A stretch of 10,731 bases of DNA, taken from Actinomycetota bacterium (GTDB lineage: Bacteria; Actinomycetota; Acidimicrobiia; IMCC26256). Each line of letters opens with the position of its first letter. The stretch's first letter is position 1. Shown here piece after piece: positions 1 to 5,892 of this stretch. The notes under the pieces were generated by a model. The model was given only the letters and a program-made list of their open reading frames with translations, did no database searches and had not been told where the DNA came from. The translations under genes were made by a program, and so were the position numbers. The DNA lies in the NCBI GenBank assembly GCA_009702955.1, contig WLHA01000022.1, forward strand, positions 1 to 10,731, in the 5' to 3' direction.

Positions 1-287
1 GCCTCCCCTAGAAGGTCGCTCACCTCTGCGCTGCGCACATATCGGTTTCGATACCACTCTGCACGGCCTTCATTGAGACGTATCCCGTGCACCATTCCGT
101 GGCCGAGAAACCAATGGTGACGTTGCTCGTCAACGGCGCCAATCGGGTTTGGTCCGTTACGCAGATAACGCCCACTTAGCTCAATAGGCAGAGCGCCCTC
201 GACACTGAGATCCGATCGCGTCTCTTCCGTACTCACAGGTGCAAACTCGCCATGGATGAAAGGATGTTCGACGCTTGTCTGTGTCAT
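1..287 (-). CDS. Carotenoid cleavage oxygenase (RPE65/lignostilbene dioxygenase family), N-terminal part only
   Basis: The gene begins at the ATG at 287-285 and runs off the left edge; about 95 codons are visible. The family consists of non-haem Fe(II) enzymes that split carotenoid, apocarotenoid or stilbene double bonds with O2. The family N-terminal signature is clear: GRYLRNGPNPIG at residues 39-50, then HHWFLGHGMVHGIRL at 57-71, and EWYRNRYVRS at 77-86. The four iron-binding histidines lie further along the fold and are outside the window, so activity cannot be judged. The usual family segment reads roughly HWFDGDGMVHG; here LGH stands where DGD is common. AGGAG at 293-297 (minus sense) is 5 nt before the ATG and supports this start. 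Only 11 bp separate it from the MFS stop codon, so the two genes are probably co-transcribed and the transporter may handle the substrate or product (inference). Family assignment is sure; substrate is unknown. Confidence 0.9.
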   Translation of the reverse strand, partial: MTQTSVEHPFIHGEFAPVSTEETRSDLSVEGALPIELSGRYLRNGPNPIGAVDEQRHHWFLGHGMVHGIRLNEGRAEWYRNRYVRSAEVSDLLGE

Positions 288-298
288 CTCTGCTCCTG

Positions 299-2017
299 TT
301 AGTTCTTAACTATCTCTTCGTTCTCTGTCTCGTCTGTCTCGTCTGTCTCATCTGTCTCATCTGTCTCATCTGTCTCGTCACCGGCTAGGGGGTGATTTTG
401 AATCCGACGAGATGCTGCGAAGCCTAATAAACCAAGTACCCCAAGCGCTCCTAACGCTGCCTTAAGGCCATCAATCTGGGCAGTTACGTAGTCGCCAACC
501 ACGGCATCGACCTCGCTACTCGGCAGCCCGCTCGCCTCGGCGGCTTTCCGAGCCTGGGCCTCTGATACAAACGCGACACCAGTCCTTGATGCAGCCTCTA
601 CGGCCACTTTGGTCTGGGGCTCAACCTTTGGATTCGCCCCAACTGTTCGCGTGAACGCCGAGTTCAGGCCCGAGAGAAGAATCGCTCCGATAAGCGCTGT
701 TCCTAAAGAAGCGCCGAGATTCTGGGCAGTGCCCTGCAGTCCACCAACTTCGTTGCTCCTCGTTACCTTGACCGACGACTGAGTCACATTGCCCAACTGC
801 GAAGCGACGAGACCGATGCCCGCACCGGTAATCGACATAGCAAGTACAAACAAACTCGAACGAAGATGCACATCAATGGAGGCGATGCAGAACACCACGC
901 CAATAATCGTAAGCGTTAGACCGACTCGCACAAGTCTGCGAGCCGAGAACCGAGACGAGAGCGCTGCTCCGAAGAATGAAGCTATTAGCAGTGCAACTGA
1001 GAGCGGAAGAATTCGGAGCCCAGAGTCAAGGGCATCTAGGCCCAATACAAACTGAAGGTATAGGGGCAGAACGAAGAAGATCCCAGCAATTACAAACTGC
1101 TGCACGCCAAGTGTCGCGAGGCCGGCGGCTAGCGAGGGTATGCGGAGCAACCCTGGGTCTAGCAGCGGAGTGCCGCCGCGCTCCTTGAGGCGTGCCTGGC
1201 TACCTAGGAAAATCCAGATCACGAAGATCCCCAATACAACCATTGGGATTGTCGGAGAAAAACCTAGAACTGTGAATGGAGCCTGGCGGGGCATAACCCA
1301 TCCCCAGGAACCCGCCTGCACTAACGAGATGACGATGAGCCCGAACCCAGCGGCCGAGAGTGCAACCCCTACGAAATCAAAACCTCTACCTGCCGGCGGG
1401 CGCTCCCCTTCTTTTATGAATACGGACAAGGCTGCCACTGCGAGGCAGATCACTACCTCCGCAGCGAATATGTAGCGCCATGAATATGCCGAGGTAACCC
1501 AACCACCGATAACCGGGCCTGCAGCAGCAGCTGCGCCCGAGATTCCTCCAATAATTCCAAAGGCGAGTGCTCGCTGTTTGCCGCTGTAGTTCGCTGCAGT
1601 AAGCGCGGCGATAGCAGGAATTACGAGCACCGCCCCTAGTCCCTCTAGTACAGACCAACCAATAAACAAAACTGTGAAGGTCGGTGCAATTGCAGTTGTG
1701 AATGAGCCGCAAGCGTAGATAACTAAACCAATAACAAACGCACGCTTTCTCCCTAAAAGATTACCTAGGCCGGCTCCAGCAAGCATGAAGGACGCCATTA
1801 CAAGACTGAAGCATGCAATCGCTAGTTGCATCTTCGAGACTGTGGTGCCGAGGTCTTTTACTACTGCGCTGATCGATACTGCCATCACAGTGCTGTCAAG
1901 CACCATTACAAACTGGGCTAAAGCTAGGACGCAGATTGGAAGCCAGAAACGCAGTCCTCTGCTACCTGTCTGCCCAGAGTCTTGCTTGGAGGCGAGGGAT
2001 TTAGAGGTAGTAGTCAT
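299..2017 (-). CDS. MFS transporter, DHA2 family (14-TM, drug:H+ antiporter type)
   Basis: This is a 572-residue integral membrane protein. Hydrophobic segments run from about residue 23 to 540, a length and pattern typical of 14-TM DHA2 proton antiporters that export drugs or metabolites. Visible motifs are LDSTVMAV (40-47, the TM1 signature), a motif A-like GNLLGRKR (85-92, with Asn where Asp is common) and the antiporter motif C as GISGAAAAAGPVIGG (158-172). Residues 455-510 form a polar, Ala/Glu-rich stretch before the last helix (about 517-535), a common place for an extracytoplasmic loop in this family. The C-terminus is odd: six DET tripeptides (547-564) and an acidic tail ENEEIVKN. 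The ATG at 2017-2015 is preferred over an in-frame TTG at 2020, because AGGAG (2022-2026) lies 4 nt from the ATG but only 1 nt from the TTG. It follows the sulfotransferase by 63 bp and precedes the carotenoid oxygenase by 11 bp. The substrate is unknown. Confidence 0.92.
   Translation of the reverse strand: MTTTSKSLASKQDSGQTGSRGLRFWLPICVLALAQFVMVLDSTVMAVSISAVVKDLGTTVSKMQLAIACFSLVMASFMLAGAGLGNLLGRKRAFVIGLVIYACGSFTTAIAPTFTVLFIGWSVLEGLGAVLVIPAIAALTAANYSGKQRALAFGIIGGISGAAAAAGPVIGGWVTSAYSWRYIFAAEVVICLAVAALSVFIKEGERPPAGRGFDFVGVALSAAGFGLIVISLVQAGSWGWVMPRQAPFTVLGFSPTIPMVVLGIFVIWIFLGSQARLKERGGTPLLDPGLLRIPSLAAGLATLGVQQFVIAGIFFVLPLYLQFVLGLDALDSGLRILPLSVALLIASFFGAALSSRFSARRLVRVGLTLTIIGVVFCIASIDVHLRSSLFVLAMSITGAGIGLVASQLGNVTQSSVKVTRSNEVGGLQGTAQNLGASLGTALIGAILLSGLNSAFTRTVGANPKVEPQTKVAVEAASRTGVAFVSEAQARKAAEASGLPSSEVDAVVGDYVTAQIDGLKAALGALGVLGLLGFAASRRIQNHPLAGDETDETDETDETDETDETENEEIVKN
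324..377 (-). repeat. 9-bp tandem repeat, six copies, encoding (Asp-Glu-Thr)x6
   Basis: Six head-to-tail copies of TCTGTCTCR on the plus strand (starting at 324, 333, 342, 351, 360 and 369) differ only at the last base. Read on the minus strand they encode six DET tripeptides in the cytoplasmic tail of the MFS transporter. The unit is a multiple of three, so copy-number change would lengthen or shorten the acidic tail without a frameshift. Near-identity of the copies at DNA level suggests recent expansion by slippage. Confidence 0.93.
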
Positions 2018-2044
2018 CAAGCTCCTATTACTCTGTACTCGGCG

Positions 2045-2069
2045 CTAGCTGCTCGCTACTAGCTGCTCG
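2045..2069. repeat. Direct repeat, two copies of CTAGCTGCTCG at a 14-bp period
   Basis: Two perfect 11-bp copies (2045-2055 and 2059-2069) separated by 3 bp lie in the spacer between the sulfotransferase stop and the MFS start. They are 28-52 bp upstream of the MFS ATG. They could be an operator or a slippage duplication; the sequence alone does not decide. Confidence 0.75.
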
Positions 2070-2080
2070 TCATTGAATAA

Positions 2081-2986
2081 CTACTCGGTCAACCAAGGTG
2101 GGATTTTATACGCCGACAATTCGGAGAGTTGCTTGGCGAGCAATGTATTCGCCTCTTTGAAGCGCTCCAAGACCTCTGAATCGATATCGCCGTCGGCTTT
2201 AGGCATCGGGCGACCATTTACTCGGTAATAAGCAGCACGAGCTTTGGTCTTTATTGCGGGGTGCTTTCGGAGTATCGGCTCAAGACTCGAGTTAATCGCT
2301 AAGGCAGCTTTTTGAAGCCTCTTTCGCCTGTAGAGCACAGAGGGATTGTCATGAGGCAGCTCGAGCCCGATGAAGGGAGCCGCATCGATTCCTAGCCACT
2401 CCGCGAGCGCTCCTAAGACCTCTGGAGTATTCGAGGTCAGATCCTCAAATGCAACGACACGAACATCAAATTTGTTTGACCATTCGGGAATGAACTCGGA
2501 GTACATGCCCCCAATTACTCCAAGAAACGGATCTTGGGAGCGATCGCTCAACGCTCCACGCCCTAGTGGCGCGCTTAGGGAGACGTACTCAGCCAAGGTC
2601 ATCTCAACAGGGATTCGCAGGCGCGCTTGCTGTGCTCGGTAGTAAGAGCGCAGGCGCGCAATGGGTTCACGAATAGTAAACAGCACCTTTGGCTTTCCGA
2701 GAAGTGACTCCACGGCGTCGAGCAACGGTGCACCGCCATAGGCATAGGCCGGTGTTGCCTCCATGCGCACTAGCGACTGCTCTGTTCCAGCAAAGAGGCC
2801 TCGGTAATCGCTCTGCGGGCCCATGCTCTCGCCATAACGCGCCGGTAAGAAGTACTCAGTCTCTTTTACTCTCGAACCGCCAATCTCAGGGTGGCGAGCA
2901 AGGAGCGCGAATAACGAAGTAGTACCGGTTTTAGGAAAGCCCGCAAGAAGGAGATTCGGTAACGGGCCTTCGGCGATCGCTGGCAT
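2081..2986 (-). CDS. Sulfotransferase (PAPS-dependent, Sulfotransfer domain)
   Basis: This 301-residue soluble protein matches the bacterial and NDST-like sulfotransferase fold, which moves a sulfuryl group from PAPS to a hydroxyl or amine. The 5'-phosphosulfate-binding loop GFPKTGTTS is at residues 16-24 with catalytic-type Lys19. The 3'-phosphate-binding segment IREPIARLRSYY is at 105-116, giving Arg106 and Ser114. The later family block GMYSEFIPEW (160-169) then VVAFEDL (177-183) is also present. There is no signal peptide or membrane segment, so it is probably cytoplasmic. The ATG at 2986 is the first possible start because an in-frame TAG stands only four codons upstream; no strong Shine-Dalgarno precedes it. 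It lies 49 bp after the ATP-grasp gene and 63 bp before the MFS gene, all on one strand. The acceptor cannot be deduced; the neighbours suggest a small molecule or glycan that is made and exported. Confidence 0.9.
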   Translation of the reverse strand: MPAIAEGPLPNLLLAGFPKTGTTSLFALLARHPEIGGSRVKETEYFLPARYGESMGPQSDYRGLFAGTEQSLVRMEATPAYAYGGAPLLDAVESLLGKPKVLFTIREPIARLRSYYRAQQARLRIPVEMTLAEYVSLSAPLGRGALSDRSQDPFLGVIGGMYSEFIPEWSNKFDVRVVAFEDLTSNTPEVLGALAEWLGIDAAPFIGLELPHDNPSVLYRRKRLQKAALAINSSLEPILRKHPAIKTKARAAYYRVNGRPMPKADGDIDSEVLERFKEANTLLAKQLSELSAYKIPPWLTE

Positions 2987-3035
2987 ACGGGCACGCTAGT
3001 CCTGAGGAGCTTGCAGCTCGCGAAACTTGCGTTTG

Positions 3036-3944
3036 CTATTCGCGAAGACGGCGCGAAATCGCTGCGGCATATTTTTCGGCTGATCCCGGTGCAAGGTCAA
3101 GAAAGAGTGAAGGCTCATTAGCCTCGACCTCGAGCACGAGAATCTCTCCCCCGTCCCCCTGCACGAGATCTATCCGCACGTAGGTGGGCGGCCCAGAAGA
3201 TGGAATCGCTGCATTTACTAGTGCAGCGACGTGGACCTCCTCACTAGTGGGGTTGCGCGTTGAGATGTCCTCAACCGCGTAGAGCCCATCGACCGTTCGC
3301 ATAGCGGACCCATGCGAGAGGATTGGGCCCTTGCGAACAGCGTGGCTCACCACCCCGTCGAAACAGACCAAAGCCGTCTCCCCGCGCTCATCCACACTCG
3401 CGATATAGGGCTGAATAAGTACATCTCTCCCTTGAGCCAAGAGCCGCTCTGCATGGAGGATTCCCTTGTCGCTCTCGCCAGAGCGATAACGCTGTGTATC
3501 ACGAGACCCCGCTGAGACACTTGGCTTGACTACAAACTCTCCCGCACTCGAGAGCACCACAGGGTCTCCACTATGCAGAAATGTGCTCGGGATAATTGGC
3601 ACTCCTTCCCTCTCGAGGTCAAGCAGATAGTGCTTATCTGAACTCCAGCGAAGCACTGCTGCCTCATTAACAAGCGTCGATTCAGAATCCACTCGATCAA
3701 TCCACTCGAGATACTCAGAGAGGCGCGTTGAGTAATCCCAGGGCGAGCGCACTAGCGCTAGGGCAAAATCGCTCCACACGACCGTCGGGTCATCCCACTC
3801 AACTACCCGTGTTGATATTCCAAGATCAGAGAGGGCCGCGAGTGTCGGCGCAATATCTTGATCGAGGTGGCGGCTCACCGCGGCGGTGACAACAGCGACG
3901 GGGCGAGCATTACCTAGCGAGCCCACACTGAGATCGATATTCAC
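3036..3944 (-). CDS. ATP-grasp domain protein (RimK/D-Ala-D-Ala-ligase-like, DcsG-type family)
   Basis: This 302-residue protein has the layout of the ATP-grasp family often annotated as glutathione-synthetase-like or DcsG-like. Visible blocks are VVEWDDP (47-53), VRSPWDY (65-71, the family hallmark [ST]WDY), SSDKHYL (101-107), the ATP-binding strand VVKPSVSAGSRDT (138-150) with Lys140, LIQPYI (176-181), RIDLV (257-261) and a Mg-binding block EVEANEPSLFL (272-282). ATP-grasp enzymes activate a carboxylate as an acyl phosphate and join it to an amine or thiol. The start given is GTG at 3944-3942; an in-frame TGA six codons upstream rules out earlier starts, and no convincing Shine-Dalgarno is seen. 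A later start is possible because residues 1-14 look unconserved. It heads the minus-strand block with the sulfotransferase and transporter. Fold is confident, substrate unknown. Confidence 0.85.
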   Translation of the reverse strand: MNIDLSVGSLGNARPVAVVTAAVSRHLDQDIAPTLAALSDLGISTRVVEWDDPTVVWSDFALALVRSPWDYSTRLSEYLEWIDRVDSESTLVNEAAVLRWSSDKHYLLDLEREGVPIIPSTFLHSGDPVVLSSAGEFVVKPSVSAGSRDTQRYRSGESDKGILHAERLLAQGRDVLIQPYIASVDERGETALVCFDGVVSHAVRKGPILSHGSAMRTVDGLYAVEDISTRNPTSEEVHVAALVNAAIPSSGPPTYVRIDLVQGDGGEILVLEVEANEPSLFLDLAPGSAEKYAAAISRRLRE

Positions 3945-4071
3945 CCTACCCAGAGCCCCATTTCATCATTCTCGCATGGACCTCACCCCCTAAGCGAAGA
4001 GGCATTCGGGGCAGAGACATTTAGGACAGAGGCATTCGGGGAGAGGGCATTCTGCGTGGCAGGCTCTAGGT
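3945..4071. promoter_or_regulatory. Divergent intergenic region between the ATP-grasp gene and tesB
   Basis: This 127-bp spacer must hold the start signals for both flanking genes. On the minus strand a GAGAAT word (3973-3968) stands 23 nt before the ATP-grasp GTG, as at three other starts in the window. The half next to tesB is filled by the 15-bp tandem repeats at 3998-4057. tesB has only a weak AGG close to its ATG. No -35/-10 pair could be assigned with confidence. Confidence 0.5.
3998..4057. repeat. Degenerate 15-bp tandem repeat, four units, upstream of tesB
   Basis: The units start at 3998, 4013, 4028 and 4043. Units 1 and 3 share 14 identical bases (AGAGGCATTCGGGG). Units 2 and 4 are diverged but keep the CATTY core in phase. 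The array ends 14 bp before the tesB ATG. It is open in the tesB frame back to a TAA at 3991-3993 and would read as RHSGQ-like pentapeptides, but it contains no ATG, GTG or TTG in that frame, so it is not called as part of the protein. Confidence 0.8.
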
Positions 4072-4875
4072 ATGAGCGTAAGCATTCATTCTGTTGACTC
4101 CCTGCGCACTCTCCTCGAGTTGGAGCAGGTGAAGCCAGACGCGTTTCTCGGGGCCGGCCCAAATCTTGGTTGGGGTCGGATATATGGAGGTCAGGTTGTC
4201 TCGCAGGCGCTACGCGCGGCTGGGCTAACCGTAAGCGCCTCGCACCGAGTGCATTCCTTCCACGCTTATTTTGTGCGTGCTGGCGTTGAGACTGAGACAG
4301 TCCTATATGAAGTCGAGCGCGTGCGTGACGGTAAGTCGTTTACAACACGACAGGTGGTTGCATATCAAGCAGGTGGGGCGATCCTGAACCTCATCGCATC
4401 CTTCCAGGCCGACGAGGACGGCGAGGACGTCCAATCACGACTCTTCCCTCACGCCACTCCCTCGCCAGATCGCCTCGAGTCGATGCCGACTGACCTCTTC
4501 TTTGATCATCGTTTCGTGCGCCACGGCAATGATCCGTCACCGCGCGCTACATCGTGGCTGAAGGTAATTGGCGACCTCGGCGACGACCCGATGGTCCACG
4601 CATGCGCACTTGCCTATCTCTCTGATGAAGATCTTCTCGGCGTCGCACTACTGCCGCACTCACTTGCCGGAGACTGGGACTCCATGATGAACGCAAGCCT
4701 CGATCATGCGGTTTGGTTTCACCGCCCGGTGCGCGCAGACCAATGGCTCCTCTTTGACTTAGAGGGCAGCGGAATCGCGAATGCTCGAGGCCACGCGTTC
4801 GCACGGGTATTCACAGCTGACGGGCTCCACGTTGCAACTGTCGCACAAGAAGGGCTTGGGCGAGCGCGGCGTTAA
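4072..4875 (+). CDS. tesB: Acyl-CoA thioesterase II (TesB family, double hot-dog)
   Basis: This 267-residue cytoplasmic enzyme would hydrolyse acyl-CoA to free acid and CoA. Two hot-dog domains are recognisable. The N-terminal one has the block WGRIYGGQVVSQAL (34-47) and HSFHAYFVRAG (61-71). The C-terminal one has SLDHAVWFHRPVRADQWLL (209-227), EGSGIANARG (231-240) and VAQEGLGR (257-264). Aligned by eye with E. coli TesB, the catalytic Asp204/Thr228/Gln278 correspond to Asp211, Ser233 (conservative change) and Gln259, so it should be active. Length is close to the family norm of about 270-290. The ATG at 4072 has only a weak AGG-rich leader and is the only ATG, GTG or TTG in frame after the TAA at 3991. 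It stands alone on its strand, diverging from the ATP-grasp gene and converging on the crotonase gene. Confidence 0.95.
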   Translation: MSVSIHSVDSLRTLLELEQVKPDAFLGAGPNLGWGRIYGGQVVSQALRAAGLTVSASHRVHSFHAYFVRAGVETETVLYEVERVRDGKSFTTRQVVAYQAGGAILNLIASFQADEDGEDVQSRLFPHATPSPDRLESMPTDLFFDHRFVRHGNDPSPRATSWLKVIGDLGDDPMVHACALAYLSDEDLLGVALLPHSLAGDWDSMMNASLDHAVWFHRPVRADQWLLFDLEGSGIANARGHAFARVFTADGLHVATVAQEGLGRARR

Positions 4876-4919
4876 TAGACCGCCAATAGAGGCTGCCAAT
4901 GGACCGTCAATAGACCGAT
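4874..4919. repeat. Imperfect 11-13 bp tandem repeats at the tesB stop codon
   Basis: Four units beginning AATRGA start at 4874, 4885, 4898 and 4909 (the first overlaps the TAA stop): AATAGACCGCC, AATAGAGGCTGCC, AATGGACCGTC and AATAGACCGAT. They fill most of the 63-bp convergent spacer between tesB and the crotonase gene. I see no stable hairpin or T-tract there, so this is a repeat rather than a recognisable terminator. Confidence 0.75.
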
Positions 4920-4938
4920 CTAAGCGAGCACTCAACGA

Positions 4939-5763
4939 CTAGCTGAAGAGGTCCCTGCGCGGGTTGTCGGTATAGATCGGATCTCTATTCTGATCAAACG
5001 CTCGAATGGCCTCAGGGAGATTCTCCGTAAACCCAAGCATTAATTGGTTTCGATCCTCAATCTCAATCGCGGCGGTAAGGCTCGGGTTCTCAAGGTTGAC
5101 CCAGATGATCTCCTTTGTCATCTGGAGACCGTACGGACTGAACTTCGCCATGCCGGCTGCCATCTCGAGCGCCGCCGGGAGCAGATCTTCATCTGCAACA
5201 ACCCGAGAGACGAGCCCCATGCGAAGTGCTTCTTGCGCTCCAATACGTCGCCCTGTCAGCAGAAGATCGCTTGAGTGGGCTGCGCCGATCAATCTAGGCA
5301 GAAGCCAACTCACTCCGAGTTCGGTACTGGTGAGTCCGTTTACGATGCCAGTGGCGTTGAACTCAGCCGACTCTGAAGCGATTCGTAACTCTGCGCCCAG
5401 CGTCAGGCACATCCCGCCCCCAAATGCTGGTCCGTTGACCGCGCAGATAATTGGCTGGGGCATCTGCCTCATTGTTGGGATCAAACGCGAGTAATAGCGC
5501 ATCGAGCGCTGGGCGATCCGACCCACCGAGAGCCCATCGATATTTGGAATAATCCCGTAATCCTTTAGGTCGAGCCCCGAGCAGAATCCGCGCCCCGAGC
5601 CCGTCAGCACCACCACACTTACTTCGTTGTTGGCTGCGATTGCGTTTAAGGCGTCGTTGAGCTCAATCACTAGATCAATGGACATTGCATTGAGTCGCTC
5701 AGGGCGATTTAGGGTCACCACAGCAGTGCGGTCCTGCGGGTATTCGACATTGACGAGACTCAC
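4939..5763 (-). CDS. Crotonase-fold enoyl-CoA hydratase/isomerase family protein
   Basis: This 274-residue protein has the crotonase layout: LNRPERLNAMS (18-28), the first oxyanion-hole block GRGFCSGLDLKD (57-68), the second ICAVNGPAFGGGMCL (106-120), LLPRLIG (154-160) and LLLTGRRIGAQEALRMGLV (167-185). The family handles acyl-CoA thioesters by stabilising an enolate. The two catalytic Glu of classical hydratase (rat Glu144 and Glu164) correspond by eye to Cys119 and Gly139, so simple hydration is unlikely. Glu148, in TSTELG, sits near the acidic residue of dienoyl-CoA isomerases (Asp204 type), so an isomerase or other reaction is possible. The start is GTG at 5763-5761, backed by GGGAG (5770-5774) 6 nt away. 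The gene is monocistronic here, convergent with tesB and divergent from the acyltransferase. The name hydratase should be used with caution. Confidence 0.93.
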   Translation of the reverse strand: MSLVNVEYPQDRTAVVTLNRPERLNAMSIDLVIELNDALNAIAANNEVSVVVLTGSGRGFCSGLDLKDYGIIPNIDGLSVGRIAQRSMRYYSRLIPTMRQMPQPIICAVNGPAFGGGMCLTLGAELRIASESAEFNATGIVNGLTSTELGVSWLLPRLIGAAHSSDLLLTGRRIGAQEALRMGLVSRVVADEDLLPAALEMAAGMAKFSPYGLQMTKEIIWVNLENPSLTAAIEIEDRNQLMLGFTENLPEAIRAFDQNRDPIYTDNPRRDLFS

Positions 5764-5892
5764 TTGTTACTCCCAGATCGTTTCTTATTCTCTGCGTATT
5801 CTCGGCATGGTCTCTGAATCTTCTCGGCCTCACTGATTATTGCGCGATTACTGCCACCACTCTGCCCTCGCTGTGCGTGAGAATACGCACCC
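5764..5892. promoter_or_regulatory. Divergent promoter region between the crotonase and acyltransferase genes
   Basis: This 129-bp spacer contains a perfect 11-bp inverted repeat: TGCGTATTCTC at 5793-5803 and GAGAATACGCA at 5879-5889. Each gene is therefore preceded, on its own sense strand, by GAGAATACGCA, 29 nt before the crotonase GTG and 3 nt before the acyltransferase ATG. The words could be binding sites of one regulator or -10-like elements of the two promoters. A second GAGAAT on the minus strand is at 5792-5787. No clear -35 box was found. Confidence 0.6.
5873..5890 (+). promoter_or_regulatory. Perfect hairpin 2 nt upstream of the acyltransferase ATG
   Basis: GTGCGT (5873-5878), loop GAGAAT (5879-5884) and ACGCAC (5885-5890) form a 6-bp stem with a 6-nt loop, ending 2 nt before the ATG at 5893. 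It occupies the place where a Shine-Dalgarno would be, and none is present. If transcription starts upstream it could limit ribosome access; if the gene is leaderless it is only a DNA-level palindrome. Confidence 0.65.

Noticed and set aside
2018..2020. TTG as the MFS start codon
   Set aside because: It is only 1 nt from the AGGAG site, whereas the adjacent in-frame ATG has workable spacing.
3007..3019. Small hairpin GAGCT-TGC-AGCTC between the ATP-grasp and sulfotransferase genes
   Set aside because: Only 5 bp with a 3-nt loop and no T-tract; too weak to call a terminator.
3990..4928. CTAAGCGA direct repeat at 3990 and 4920, flanking tesB and its repeats
   Set aside because: An 8-bp match could suggest a target-site duplication, but there are no inverted termini, transposase or composition change, so chance is the simpler reading.
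5006..5494. Plus-strand open frame of 162 codons antisense to the crotonase gene
   Set aside because: Ser/Arg/Pro-rich shadow of a clearly conserved gene with no domain similarity or ribosome site.
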